The notes: generated by a model from the letters alone, not told the origin. 64,000 bases of DNA from Microbacterium rhizomatis (GCF_008710745.1 NZ_VYSA01000002.1:620001-684000), one strand, 5' to 3'. Numbered from the stretch's first letter, positions 33,601 to 42,782 are shown. A program made the numbers and translations.

Positions 33601-35730
33601 GCGTATGACACGACCGGTCGGCTCATCAGCGCCGTGCAAGCCAGCCCCGACGGGACGGAGCTGGGCCGAGTCGGGTACACGTACGACGAGTACTCCCGTA
33701 TCAGCGACGTCTCCCGCGGCAACGAGGTCACCACCGGGTACACGTACACGTCGCTGGACCAGATCGCCACCGAGACGACCACCGGGCCGGATGGCAACAT
33801 CCAAGACGCCCGCACCTACACCTACGACAAGCGCGGGAACCTCACCCACCGCACCGACACCACTGCGGATGCTGCGGGCGGGGCGGATCCGACGAGTACC
33901 ACCACGACAACCACGTACGAGTACGACGGGAACGACCGGCTCATCCACTCGGTCCTCTCCGACGGTGACTCCTCCGAGGGGGCGTTCGTGTCCGACACCG
34001 GCTATGAGCTGACCGTGTCGGGTGACATCACCCGGGAGACCGTCACGACCGTCGAGGCCGCCACCGGCGTGAACACGACGACGACACGGGACTTCACTTA
34101 CACGCCCACAGGGGAGATCGCGGGGATCACGACGACGAGCCCGGACGGAACGAGCACGACCGCGACCCCGGCCTACGATGCGGCCGGAAACCTCACCCAG
34201 GCGGTCGACGGCACCCGGTACACCTACAATGCTCTGAATCAACCGGTGACTGAGTCCATCCCGACCGGGGGCACCCTCTCAACCACGTACTGGGCGACCG
34301 GGCTACGCGCTGACCTCACCACCACCGACCCGGCAGACGGCGCCGCCCAGGCCGGGTTCTACTACGACGACGCCACCCTCATCAATGACACCCACAGCCA
34401 GAACAAGGTCCCGACCGGGACGGCGTCGTACCTGATCGGCACCAGCCGACAAGCCCGGACCACCGCCGGGCCCGATCCGGAACCGGGCGCCGAGGCCGAC
34501 ACGGTGTACTACACCCACGACCGGCACGGAAACATCACCGCCCTCACCGGGGCCGACGGCACCCCCACCACCCGGTACACCTACACCGACTACGGCACCC
34601 CCACGACCACGGGGACGAGCACGGCCACCGACACCGCATCCGGATGGGTCGGAGACCTGGCCTACCAGCCGTTCCAGTACGCCGGCGAACCGACCGCCCC
34701 CGACGGCACGCAGTACCTGCAAGTCCGCACGTACGACCCCGGCGCGATGCGGTTCACCACGAAAGACACCGCGCGACTGCACAACACCTACAACTACGCG
34801 AACCTCAACCCGGTCATGATGACCGACCCCACCGGCCACGATGCGTTCGGGGACGGAATCCTCAACATCATGGCACTCGTGGGCATCGGCGTCGCCGTCT
34901 ACAGTTTCGTCTCCACCTTGATGACCGTGGCACCGGTGGGACTTCCCGCGCTGGGATTTGTGGGTGCACTGACTGCGAGCCTCGGGATCGCCGCCGATCT
35001 TTACAGCATCGCCCTCGGGATCGGGCGGCTCTACACCCAAAGGGCCGACAACGCCGATCCTGGTGCCAAAGCCTTCTTCTCGTCCGACGCCGCTACCGTG
35101 ACAGAGTTCGTCGGCGTTGCCGTCGGGTTCGTCGCAGCCCAAGCCCTCAAGAAGATCGTGGCACGCCTGCCCGTGCCGAGGGAGACCATCCGTGAGGCGG
35201 ATGTTCGCCACTACCTCAGAACAGAATCCTCCGAAGCGCGGGCCTCCAATCGACTCGGCACGCCCGAGGAATCCACTCTCGAAAACACACCGCTCATAAA
35301 CGAGTACGACGACATCATCGAGACACCGAAGGTCACCGATGCATTGACTGCCTACGAATCACTCGTGAAGAACAAGCGCCGGTTGATGCTACTCGTCAAC
35401 GGCGAAGCGGACCTCGCCCCCTACGACGTGGGCAAACAAGTACTCAAGAACGGACTGTGGAACGACCTCAAACCGATGGCCACGGAACTGCACCCCGAGC
35501 CGTCTAAGCTGACGCTTCCGAGCGATGTGGCGGAAATTGTGCGAAGCTACGTCGTCTCCAGCAGGCAAGACCTGATGCGAGAGTTCCGGACCACCATCTA
35601 CGACAGGATCACCGCCGCGAGGCAGCCGTTTTTCAGGGGGTGCACCCTCAGGGAATGGGGCATGTATCGCGAAGCAGACGAGGCGGACCTTGCGGACAAC
35701 ACCGCACGGCTTCTCACCGCAGATGACTGA
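30628..35730 (+). CDS. Secreted RHS/YD-repeat protein with variable C-terminal tip (RHS1)
   Basis: 1700 residues, GTG start behind GAGAGG; the overlapping ATG at 30626 gives only six residues. A signal peptide (about 1-41, ending AIAAEG) is followed by a YD-repeat shell (about 300-1370; many xYTYDxxGR units such as YTYDGFHNPTSVTYPDGKR) and the RHS core end LQVRTYDPGAMRFTTKDT ... MMTDPTG at about 1403. The tip (about 1404-1700) has two hydrophobic segments (GILNIMALVGIGVAVY, VTEFVGVAVGFVAAQAL) and an unrecognised terminal domain of about 190 residues. RHS cores encapsulate and deliver C-terminal toxins. No immunity gene follows. A hexanucleotide-repeat insert encodes a TG-rich stretch near residue 240. 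Confidence 0.88.
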   Translation: MSVSSVSSGVSSARVVGRVGLGVVLTGCLVLGLGAVSAIAAEGDDGAAGATPVVGGFGLGDGVEGLIDERVGSFSLGLPAAGLGLQWDSRAIGADEVGFGPGWTLSGLGRVGVTGGLTVFPASGGAYPADASVPSGLAGYVLGDVVFSQTGGMLPGRADGQVGDREYAFTLSQTGGTTTYFSATGQPFTQVNAFKNRTDWEWETTAPHRLQRVIDGLGVVTGVDWSDPAAVTITRTTGTGTRTGTGTGTGTGTPSVVSSVAERDGDHVIGMIDPTGGRVSVGYDTTGRISRISGVSGATTEVSWQTLADGSTAVDKVRVIDGLTGQELSAREWDALTAVASGWPVYAGESDVFSSGDNTFHYQTALSDGATRVISEYNSTHLLIDRSVEVTTPSGPVTLQEQAFEYPGTEDDKVPAPWDLPAQFNRPTTTHVIFRDTAGRERDTSEQYEYDTYGRLTSHTSTDGAVTETTYDDTVPAGEVLPIGLPLTKTVTTPDGLISQTRNGFNDAHTARAVVETLAGKTGEELTRIGRTEYTVDPDGFLSEERVFGQGGTGQPVVTTHAKHIDLPSATLAFADTTAAGTDLATTTSKVSDLVVGQTVSQTDVVGNTAVAEYEPSGRVTAQTDASGNTTRTKYLTVQADGINATVVSAPDGTVTTTETDVLGRVTKVTDNLKDGNPTDGFVRVMETRAYPAPGTMEITDAWGAVTVTKKDVLGREAETVAPTGLSKITRYDDVAHTVTTGLSPTGDLRDAEYTSTQTLDPAGQVAQTTGARADQEPVPTVQSEFDGLGREIASTDGTTRTEVQRDAFGNPTVTTITPQNSAGLPVTAERRFDQFGTSVEKTLSSGDQSRSGTARTLDILGQILTETDQEGATTTYTYTADGKVAEAATGYGQITTNTYDSVTRALTETVTTSPLGDEVRTAFEYDRVTGNLLAVFDPADRAGTQISYTYDGFHNPTSVTYPDGKRITHTYDGNGREMTTADIAGNTTSYAYDTTGRLISAVQASPDGTELGRVGYTYDEYSRISDVSRGNEVTTGYTYTSLDQIATETTTGPDGNIQDARTYTYDKRGNLTHRTDTTADAAGGADPTSTTTTTTYEYDGNDRLIHSVLSDGDSSEGAFVSDTGYELTVSGDITRETVTTVEAATGVNTTTTRDFTYTPTGEIAGITTTSPDGTSTTATPAYDAAGNLTQAVDGTRYTYNALNQPVTESIPTGGTLSTTYWATGLRADLTTTDPADGAAQAGFYYDDATLINDTHSQNKVPTGTASYLIGTSRQARTTAGPDPEPGAEADTVYYTHDRHGNITALTGADGTPTTRYTYTDYGTPTTTGTSTATDTASGWVGDLAYQPFQYAGEPTAPDGTQYLQVRTYDPGAMRFTTKDTARLHNTYNYANLNPVMMTDPTGHDAFGDGILNIMALVGIGVAVYSFVSTLMTVAPVGLPALGFVGALTASLGIAADLYSIALGIGRLYTQRADNADPGAKAFFSSDAATVTEFVGVAVGFVAAQALKKIVARLPVPRETIREADVRHYLRTESSEARASNRLGTPEESTLENTPLINEYDDIIETPKVTDALTAYESLVKNKRRLMLLVNGEADLAPYDVGKQVLKNGLWNDLKPMATELHPEPSKLTLPSDVAEIVRSYVVSSRQDLMREFRTTIYDRITAARQPFFRGCTLREWGMYREADEADLADNTARLLTADD
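31337..31388 (+). repeat. GGCACG-type hexanucleotide repeat in RHS1
   Basis: A run of GGCACG/GGGACG units encodes alternating Thr-Gly. The equivalent places in RHS2 and RHS3 lack the expansion, so it is probably slippage; because the unit is six bases, length change keeps the frame. Confidence 0.75.
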
Positions 35731-35756
35731 TCGTGAAGTAGTCATACTCGCTTAGG

Positions 35757-36120
35757 GGGGCTGACGAAGATCACGCGATACGACGATGTCGCGCACACTG
35801 TCACGACCGGCCTGAGCCCGACGGGCGAACTGAGGGACGCCGAACACACCACCACTCAGACTCTGGATGCCGCCGGACACGTCACGCAGACCACAGGCAC
35901 CCGGGCCGACCAGCAACCCATCCCGACCGTCCAGTCGGCGTTCGACGGACTCGGGCGTGAGATCACGAACACGGACGGAACCACCCGCACAGAGGTGCAG
36001 CGCGATGTGGCCGGAAATCCGACCAGCACCACGATCACCAGGCCACGACCGACCAGGACGGTGCCATCCAAGACGCCCGCACCTACACCTACGACCAGCG
36101 CGGCAACCTCACCCGACCGA
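35757..36120 (+). pseudogene. Rearranged RHS core fragments between RHS1 and RHS2
   Basis: This is most of a 605-base gap without a gene. 35757-36041 encodes LTKITRYDDVAHTVTTGLSP ... GTTRTEVQRDVAGNPTSTTIT, matching RHS1 about 32800-33079. At 36043 it jumps to a piece matching RHS1 about 33778-33847 (AIQDARTYTYDQRGNLT), so about 700 bases of core are missing between them. At about 36121 the sequence changes to a copy of the RutA-like gene 3' end. There is no start codon or ribosome site. Confidence 0.8.
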
Positions 36121-36180
36121 AGCGCGCGGTCTGCGCACAGCCGACCGGCTCTGATCCCTCGACTCACCCGTCTGAAGCCG
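36121..36180 (+). repeat. Duplicated 3' end of the RutA-like gene upstream of RHS2
   Basis: This stretch reads ARGLRTADRL-stop and aligns with 30427-30485, the last codons and stop of the monooxygenase gene (ARGLRAADPH-stop), at roughly 85 percent identity by eye, before continuing to the RHS2 promoter. The RHS2 unit therefore carries the flank of RHS1, showing it arose by duplication of the locus. Confidence 0.7.
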
Positions 36181-36295
36181 CACCCTCACGTCGAGATAGG
36201 AGGCCGCAGAAACTCCACGGTCGCAGAGCGTCACACGGCCACCCAGAGCGATGCGCAGCGCCGAATCCCGCGATGGTCAGAAGCCGAGACTTCTC

Positions 36296-36307
36296 AATAC
36301 TAGTATT
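36296..36307. promoter_or_regulatory. RHS2 promoter palindrome AATACTAGTATT
   Basis: A perfect 12-bp palindrome 28 bases before the RHS2 start, matching the RHS1 site. The leader that follows also has CTGAGAGGTT. Confidence 0.5.
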
Positions 36308-36335
36308 CAGATGTCCGTTTTTCTGAGAGGTTGCT

Positions 36336-39300
36336 GTGCCTGTTTTCAGTGTGGGTTTTCGCGTGTCGAGCGTGGGTCGTGTGGGCCTGGGTCTGGTGTT
36401 GGCGAGTTGTTTGGTCGTAGGCCTCGGCGCCGTGTCCGCGAGCGCAGCCGAAGGCCATGACGGGGCTGGTTCGGCGACGCCCGTGGTCGGCGGATTCGGA
36501 CTGGGCGATGGCGTGGAAGGTCTGATCAACGAACGCGTGGGCTCGTTCTCGTTCGGCCTACCCGCCTCCGGGTTGGGGCTGCAGTGGGACTCCCGTGCGA
36601 TCGGGGTCGACCAGGTCGGTTTCGGTCCGGGGTGGACGCTCGCGGGCCTGGGACGAATCGGGGTGACCGGCGGACTGACGGTGTTCCCCGCCTCGGGAGG
36701 CGCATATGCCGCCGACGCCAGCGCGCCCAGCGGCCTGGCCGGATACGTGCTCGGCGACGTCGTCTTCTCGCAGACGAGCGGGGTGATACCGGCCCGGGCC
36801 GACGGGCAGGTCGGCGACCGCGAGTACGCGTTCATGCTGTCTCAGACCGGTGGGACGACGACATACTTCAGCGCGACCGGGCAGCCGCTCACCCACATGG
36901 ATGCGTTCCACAACCGGAACGACTGGGTATGGGAGTCCAGCGGCTCGTACCGCCTGCTGCGGGCCATCGATGAACTGGGGATGTCGACGGGAGTCGACTG
37001 GTCAAACCCCGCCCTCGTCGCCGTCACCCGCACCACCGGCACACGAAGCGGAGCCTCGAGTGTGGTGGAGCTGTCGGGCGGTGAGGTGACCGCGGTGGTC
37101 GACCCGACCGGCGCGCGGGTCGCGGTCGGGTACGACACCCCGGGGCGGATCTCACGGATCTCCGGAGCCTCGGGTGCGGTGACCGAAGTGTCGTGGCAGA
37201 CCCTGGCGGATGGATCGACGGCGGTGGACAGGGTCCGGGTACTGGACGGACTCACCGGAGAAGAGCTCTCCGCGCGGGAATGGGACGCCTCGTCCGCCGT
37301 CGCATCCGGCTGGCCCGTCTACGCCGGTGAGGCCGATGTGTTCGCCTCCGGCGACAGCGGCTTCCACTACCAGACCGTCCTCTCGGACGGCGCAACCCGG
37401 GTGATCTCGGAATACAACTCCACCCACCTCCTCACCGACCGATCCGTGCAGGTGACCACTCCCTCAGGGCCGGTGACCCTGCAAGAGCAGGCCTTCGGAT
37501 ATCCCGGAATGGATGGCGACAAGGTGCCCGCGCCGTGGGACCTGCCGGAACAGTTCAACCGCCCCACCACCACCGGCGTGACCTTCCGCGACGCGGCAGG
37601 CCGACAGCGGGATGCGTCCGAGCAGTACGAGTTCGACACGTTCGGGCGGCCGGTCTCCCATACGTCTGCGGATGGGTCGGTCACCGAGACGACGTACGAC
37701 CAGACGATTCCGGCCGGTGGAGTACTGCCGATCGGGTTGCCCGTGTCTGAGACAGTCACGACTCCTGACGGATTGGTCTCCGAGACCCGGCACGAGTTCA
37801 ACGAGGCCCACAGCGCCGCCCTGGTCGCGGAGACCTTCACGGGTAAGACGGGAGAAGACCTGACCCGCACCAGTCGGGCTGAGTACACCGTGCGTGAGGA
37901 TGGGTTCGTCTCCGAGGAGCGCGCGTTCGGACAGGGCGGCACCGGCGACCCGGTCGTGACGACGCACATGAAGGACGTTGACCTCGAGTCCGGGACGATG
38001 ACGGTGGCCGCCACGGTCGCTGCCGGGACGGATCTGGCCACCACCACCAGCGAAGTCACGGACCTGCTCATAGGTCAAGCCGTCTCCCAGACAGATCCGG
38101 TGGGCAACACGGGCTCGGCGGACTATGACGCCGCGGGTCGGGTGACCGCCCAGACCGATGCGGCCGGCAACACGAGCCGCAGCACGTACTCGACCGTGCA
38201 GGCGGACGGGGTCAACGCGACAGTGGTCACCGCTCCGGACGGGGTCGTCACTACGACCGAGACAGATGTGCTGGGTCGGATCGTGAAGGTGACCGACAAC
38301 CTCAAGGACGGCACTCCCACCGACGGCTTCACTCGGGTGGCGGAATCGCGCGCGTACCCCGAACCGGGAACCATCGAGATCACGGACGCGTGGGGGGCGG
38401 TCACCGTCACGAAGCAGGACGTGTTCGGCCGGGAATCCCAGACCGTCGCACCGACCGGACTGACCAAGATCACTCGCTACGACGACATCGCTCACACCGT
38501 GACGACCGCTCTGACTCCGACCGGAGACATCGCGGACGCCGAGTACACGTCGACGCAGACCCTGGATGAGAGCGGCCACGTCTCCGAGACAACGGGAACC
38601 CGCTCCGACGGGGAGCCCGTCCCGACGATCACATCGGTCTTCGATGGATTCGGACGGCAAACAGCCACCGCCGACGAGACCACGGGCATGACGGTGCAGT
38701 GGGACGTGTTCGGCAACCCCGCCGTCGCCACAATCACGCCCCGGGACGCTACTGATGCGCCGGTTGTCGCAGAGCGCCGGTTCGATCAGTTCGGCACGAG
38801 CGTGGAGAAGACCCTCAGCGCAGGCAATCTGTCCCGTTCGGGGGGTACCCGCACCCTGGACGTCCTTGGCCAGCCCGTGACAAAGACCGACCAGGACGGG
38901 CTGCTCTCCAGCGTCCAACACACCGTGGACGGGCTGGTCGCAAAGACTGTCACCGGGTACGGGCAGGTCACCACCAACACGTACGACCCGGTCACCCGGG
39001 CGCTCATCGAGACGGTGACGACCTCTCCGATCGGGCAACAGGTGCGCACCGGGTTCGAGTACGACCCGGTCACCGGGAACCTTCTCGCCGTGTTCGACCC
39101 GGCCGACCGGGCCGGCACGCAGATCTCGTACACGTACGACGGGTTCCACAACATCACGAGCACCACCTACCCGGACGGGAAGCGGATCACCCACACGTAC
39201 GACCCGAACGGTCGCAAGCTGACCACGACCGACATCGCCGGAAACACTACTGCCTATACGTACGACACGGCCGGGCTGCTCACCACCGCGATCCAAACGG

Positions 39301-41450
39301 ACGTGGATGGCACGGAACTCGGCCGGGTCGGGTACACGTACGACGACTATGCCCGCGTCACCGACCTGTCCCGCGGGAACGGGGTGAGTACCCGGTACAC
39401 GTTCACATCGCTGGATCAGATCGCGACCGAGACCACCACCGGGCCGGACGGTGCCATCCAAGACGCCCGCACCTACACCTACGACGGGCGCGGGAATCTC
39501 ACCCACCGCACCGACACCACCACCCCGGTGGACGGCACCGAGGCCACCACGACGACAACCGCGTACGAATACGACGCGCAAGACCGGCTCACCCGCTCCA
39601 CCATCCACGAGGGTGACGCTCAAGAGGGAGCGGTGGTCTCGGACACGACCTACGCACTGACCGTCTCCGGCGATGTCTCACGCGAGAGCGTCACGGCCCT
39701 CGATCCCGACACCGGGGTGACCACGACGAGCACACGGGACTTCGCGTACACACCCACCGGAGAGATCGCAGCGATCACCACGACAAGCCCGGACGGAGCT
39801 GGCACGACCGCGACCCCTGCCTATGACGCGGCCGGCAACCTCACCACTGCCGTCGATGGCACCCGGTACACCTACAACGCTCTGAACCGACCGGTGACCG
39901 AAACCACCCCGACAGGCGGCACTCTCTCAACCGGCTACTGGGCCACCGGGCAACGCGCGAACCTCACCACCACCGACCCGGCAGACGGTGACGGCCGGGC
40001 CGGGTTCTACTGGGACGACGCCTCGCTGGTCAACGACACCCACAGCCAGAACGACTCCCCGAGCGGAACCGCGTCTTATCTGATCGGCACGAGCCGACAG
40101 ACCCGCACCATCACCCGCCCGCACGCAGGGGCCGACACGTCCTACTACACACAGGATCGGCACGGCAGTACCACCGCACTCACAGGTGCGGATGGATCCA
40201 CCACCACCCGATACACCTACACCGATTACGGCACCCCGACCAGCGCGAGCATCGGCGTGAGCGGGGAAGGGGTCACCCCGCAGGGATGGGTGGGGAACCC
40301 GGCCTACCAGCCGTTCCAGTTTGCGGGCGAACACTCCGCCCCCAGCGGCGCGCAATACCTGCAAGCCCGAACGTACGATCCGGGCGCGATGCGATTCACC
40401 ACGAAAGACACGGCAGAACTGCACAACACCTACAGCTACGCCGACCTCAACCCGGTCACGATGACCGACCCCACGGGCCGGACAGCGGGTCTCGACGCCA
40501 TCAACGGCGTCACCCTCGGTCTCGGCATCGTCTTCGCCGTGATCAGCATCGTTTCAGCCCTCCCCACGATGGGCGGCTCTCTGGAGGCTTACGGCCTCAT
40601 CGCCGACGCGTACACGATCGCCGTGTCGACGGCCATCCTCATCGACGAGAACATCACCGACATCATGAGCGACGAGACGGCCGCCGCCCTCACCGCGACC
40701 GAACTCGCCATCAGCGTCAGCGTCGGCGCGCTCGGCGCCGTAATGTCTGTGACGACCGCCATCTCCGCATTCAGGGGAGCCACCTCAGCCGGCCGAAGGG
40801 GCGAGGCGGCTCTCCTGGATGATGTGGGCGCCCTCAGGCCAGCTGTGGGGCACCCCAGCGTGCAGGGCGAAGGCGGTGCTCCGCTCCTGGACGATGAGGC
40901 TACCGTCCTCACTCCCCACACTCAGAGCCCGGGCCTGCGGTACAGACGCGAGACCGCGTTCACGCAAGCACAACCAACGGTTATGCGGGAAAGGAAGGTC
41001 GGCGGTGGAGTGGAGAGTCGGGGAGGCGGCGGCGGGGACGACGAGTCATTCTCCGGGTCATCAGACGAATCGCATGAATATCTCCCACCTGGTTGGGAAG
41101 TCAATACCAAACCCCTGCGTAAGGGGTGGCTCCGCCCGACCGTGATGGATCCCGACCTGCAGAGGGCTCGACGCCTCGAGATTGATAGCTTGAACAGGGG
41201 CCTGTTGTCTGAGCCTTCAGAGCTGCCTTCAGAGGTCCCTCCTTCACCTGTTGATATCCCGGGCGTGACGCGAGCGCGCCCGGGCGCGTTCTCTCAGGAT
41301 CATTCCCGTACTGTGAGTGAAATCTTGCAGCGAGAGGTTGACCGCCAGACAGCCGGACACTACGCGCGATCCTTCAATGTGTCTGAGGATCTCGAGGCGG
41401 GTCGCAGGTTCTCAATAGACATGACCTATTGGACTCGCCCAGGATGGTGA
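36336..41450 (+). CDS. Secreted RHS/YD-repeat protein with variable C-terminal tip (RHS2)
   Basis: 1704 residues, GTG start. It is a close paralogue of RHS1 across the signal peptide (ending SASAAEG), the N-terminal domain (PVVGGFGLGDGVEGLI), the YD repeats and the core end (ARTYDPGAMRFTTKDT ... MTDPTG at about 1381). The tip (about 1382-1704) differs: hydrophobic stretches (LGLGIVFAVISIVSAL, AISVSVGALGAVMSV), then an acidic, Gly/Ser-rich linker (ESRGGGGGDDESFSGSSDES) and a short unrecognised domain ending in DMTYWTRPGW. Both tips carry a PL(I/L)-acidic motif after the membrane segments. A toxin role is inferred from the family. The next gene is convergent 35 bases away, so no immunity gene follows. 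Confidence 0.87.
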   Translation: MPVFSVGFRVSSVGRVGLGLVLASCLVVGLGAVSASAAEGHDGAGSATPVVGGFGLGDGVEGLINERVGSFSFGLPASGLGLQWDSRAIGVDQVGFGPGWTLAGLGRIGVTGGLTVFPASGGAYAADASAPSGLAGYVLGDVVFSQTSGVIPARADGQVGDREYAFMLSQTGGTTTYFSATGQPLTHMDAFHNRNDWVWESSGSYRLLRAIDELGMSTGVDWSNPALVAVTRTTGTRSGASSVVELSGGEVTAVVDPTGARVAVGYDTPGRISRISGASGAVTEVSWQTLADGSTAVDRVRVLDGLTGEELSAREWDASSAVASGWPVYAGEADVFASGDSGFHYQTVLSDGATRVISEYNSTHLLTDRSVQVTTPSGPVTLQEQAFGYPGMDGDKVPAPWDLPEQFNRPTTTGVTFRDAAGRQRDASEQYEFDTFGRPVSHTSADGSVTETTYDQTIPAGGVLPIGLPVSETVTTPDGLVSETRHEFNEAHSAALVAETFTGKTGEDLTRTSRAEYTVREDGFVSEERAFGQGGTGDPVVTTHMKDVDLESGTMTVAATVAAGTDLATTTSEVTDLLIGQAVSQTDPVGNTGSADYDAAGRVTAQTDAAGNTSRSTYSTVQADGVNATVVTAPDGVVTTTETDVLGRIVKVTDNLKDGTPTDGFTRVAESRAYPEPGTIEITDAWGAVTVTKQDVFGRESQTVAPTGLTKITRYDDIAHTVTTALTPTGDIADAEYTSTQTLDESGHVSETTGTRSDGEPVPTITSVFDGFGRQTATADETTGMTVQWDVFGNPAVATITPRDATDAPVVAERRFDQFGTSVEKTLSAGNLSRSGGTRTLDVLGQPVTKTDQDGLLSSVQHTVDGLVAKTVTGYGQVTTNTYDPVTRALIETVTTSPIGQQVRTGFEYDPVTGNLLAVFDPADRAGTQISYTYDGFHNITSTTYPDGKRITHTYDPNGRKLTTTDIAGNTTAYTYDTAGLLTTAIQTDVDGTELGRVGYTYDDYARVTDLSRGNGVSTRYTFTSLDQIATETTTGPDGAIQDARTYTYDGRGNLTHRTDTTTPVDGTEATTTTTAYEYDAQDRLTRSTIHEGDAQEGAVVSDTTYALTVSGDVSRESVTALDPDTGVTTTSTRDFAYTPTGEIAAITTTSPDGAGTTATPAYDAAGNLTTAVDGTRYTYNALNRPVTETTPTGGTLSTGYWATGQRANLTTTDPADGDGRAGFYWDDASLVNDTHSQNDSPSGTASYLIGTSRQTRTITRPHAGADTSYYTQDRHGSTTALTGADGSTTTRYTYTDYGTPTSASIGVSGEGVTPQGWVGNPAYQPFQFAGEHSAPSGAQYLQARTYDPGAMRFTTKDTAELHNTYSYADLNPVTMTDPTGRTAGLDAINGVTLGLGIVFAVISIVSALPTMGGSLEAYGLIADAYTIAVSTAILIDENITDIMSDETAAALTATELAISVSVGALGAVMSVTTAISAFRGATSAGRRGEAALLDDVGALRPAVGHPSVQGEGGAPLLDDEATVLTPHTQSPGLRYRRETAFTQAQPTVMRERKVGGGVESRGGGGGDDESFSGSSDESHEYLPPGWEVNTKPLRKGWLRPTVMDPDLQRARRLEIDSLNRGLLSEPSELPSEVPPSPVDIPGVTRARPGAFSQDHSRTVSEILQREVDRQTAGHYARSFNVSEDLEAGRRFSIDMTYWTRPGW

Positions 41451-41485
41451 TGACAAGCGGGCGGATCCTCGGCCCGTCGTCGCGA

Positions 41486-41941
41486 TCACCAGCGCCGTAG
41501 GCGCTTGGCCGGCAGGAGTTCGGTGGCGGCGACCGCTGTCAGGCGATCGGCAGCGGTCACCCAGACCCGGGCCTCGGGCCAATAGTCCGTGATGAGCTCG
41601 GCGCACACTCCGCACGGCTCGATGATGTGCAGCGTGCCCTCGGCTCGCCGCAGCACGCTGACGATGCTCACGACCGCCATCGGGGACCCGTCCGCCGCAT
41701 GCGCGATCGCGTTGCCCGCCGCCACGCCCTCTGCACACACGGCGCTTCGGCGGGCCGACCCATCGACGTGAACACCGAGCTGGATCGAGCCGTCGGCGAG
41801 CCGCATCGCGGCGACGACCTCGTGACGGCCCTCGACGTAGACCCTCTTCAGCAGGGCGCATGCGGCATCCATGAGTTCCGCGTCGCCATCGCTCATCTCG
41901 AGCGGGCGATGCAGGGGCGGACGGGCCGCGGCATCCGTCAT
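41486..41941 (-). CDS. Cytidine-deaminase-like zinc deaminase
   Basis: 151 residues, ATG overlapping the upstream amidohydrolase stop by four bases. The zinc motifs of the cytidine/blasticidin deaminase family are intact: SAVCAEGVA (Cys ligand and catalytic Glu) and PCGVCAE (two Cys ligands). It would remove an amino group from a pyrimidine or related amidine. Because it is translationally coupled to a regulon amidohydrolase under operator D, it more likely deaminates a pathway intermediate than salvages cytidine (inference). Confidence 0.85.
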   Translation of the reverse strand: MTDAAARPPLHRPLEMSDGDAELMDAACALLKRVYVEGRHEVVAAMRLADGSIQLGVHVDGSARRSAVCAEGVAAGNAIAHAADGSPMAVVSIVSVLRRAEGTLHIIEPCGVCAELITDYWPEARVWVTAADRLTAVAATELLPAKRLRRW

Positions 41942-42735
41942 GCGGAGCGCTCCTCGATCCGGAGGATCCGCGCGTAGTTACCGCCCTCGACGAGCGCGCG
42001 ATCGTCGTCGGACGCGATCGCCTTCTTGATCTTGAACCGCTCGAGGTCGAAGTCCGAGCCGGGCCACTCCGAGCCCATCAGGATCTTCTCCGCCCCCAGC
42101 CGCGCATACGCGCGTCTGACGTCGGCCATCAGCGTGGCCGAGGTCTCGAGGTACACGTGCGGCTGACGCTCGGCGACGATGATCGCCTCGGGGACGTTCC
42201 ACACCGCACCCATATGCGCGATGATCGTCGGCACGTCGGGGTGACCCTTCGCGATCTCTTCGATCGAGAACGGCGCGCAGAACGCGTCGTCGAGGGCGTT
42301 GATGATCACCGCCATCCCGTGGCGGGCGCACTCGCGGAACACCGGATCGAGCAGCCCATGATCGGCGACGTGGTACCCGTGCATGCTCGGATGCAGCTTG
42401 AGGCCCCGGATACCGGCTTCGGCCATGCGGCGGATCTCGTCGACGGCGTCGTCGTCCTGGGGGCGCACCTGCCCGAAGCCGATGAGCCGGTCGGGGTGCG
42501 AGTCCTGGAGGCCGATGATGAAGTCGTTCTCGATCCGCTGCGCGAGCGAGCACACCATGGCCATGTCGACGCCCGCGGCATCCATGCTCGACAGGATCCG
42601 ATTCGGGTCGAACGGCGTGTAGGCGGGCGGCTCCTCCCCCGGTCGGGCGCCGGTGAGGTAATCGGAGCGCCCGCGGACGTCCTGCGTGGTGTTGTAGGCA
42701 TCGATGATCATCGTGGTGACGCGTCCCTTCGGCAT
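41938..42735 (-). CDS. Amidohydrolase-2 family protein without the N-terminal HxH
   Basis: 265 residues from ATG 42735; ATG 42711 (MIIDAYNTT) is an alternative, and neither has a ribosome site. The barrel is recognisable: RGLKLHPSMHGY, PTIIAHMGAVWNVPEA, VYLETSA and ILMGSEWPGSDFDLERFKI. Family members normally begin MIIDxHxH and have GSDxP, but here the first motif is IDAYNTT (no His) and the Asp is Glu (GSEWPG). It either uses a reduced metal site or is non-hydrolytic. It is the first gene before the deaminase-like gene, under operator D and divergent from PTE2. Confidence 0.8.
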   Translation of the reverse strand: MPKGRVTTMIIDAYNTTQDVRGRSDYLTGARPGEEPPAYTPFDPNRILSSMDAAGVDMAMVCSLAQRIENDFIIGLQDSHPDRLIGFGQVRPQDDDAVDEIRRMAEAGIRGLKLHPSMHGYHVADHGLLDPVFRECARHGMAVIINALDDAFCAPFSIEEIAKGHPDVPTIIAHMGAVWNVPEAIIVAERQPHVYLETSATLMADVRRAYARLGAEKILMGSEWPGSDFDLERFKIKKAIASDDDRALVEGGNYARILRIEERSA

Positions 42736-42749
42736 GCCACGACCGAGCG

Positions 42750-42779
42750 TGGATCCAATTACATAGTAATAGAATCCAA
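42750..42779. promoter_or_regulatory. Paired GGATCC operator D (amidohydrolase-deaminase / PTE2)
   Basis: GGATCC at 42751-42756 and the variant GAATCC at 42772-42777, 21 bp apart, between divergent genes. The right half-site ends five bases before the PTE2 ATG. Confidence 0.78.
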
Positions 42780-42782
42780 TCC

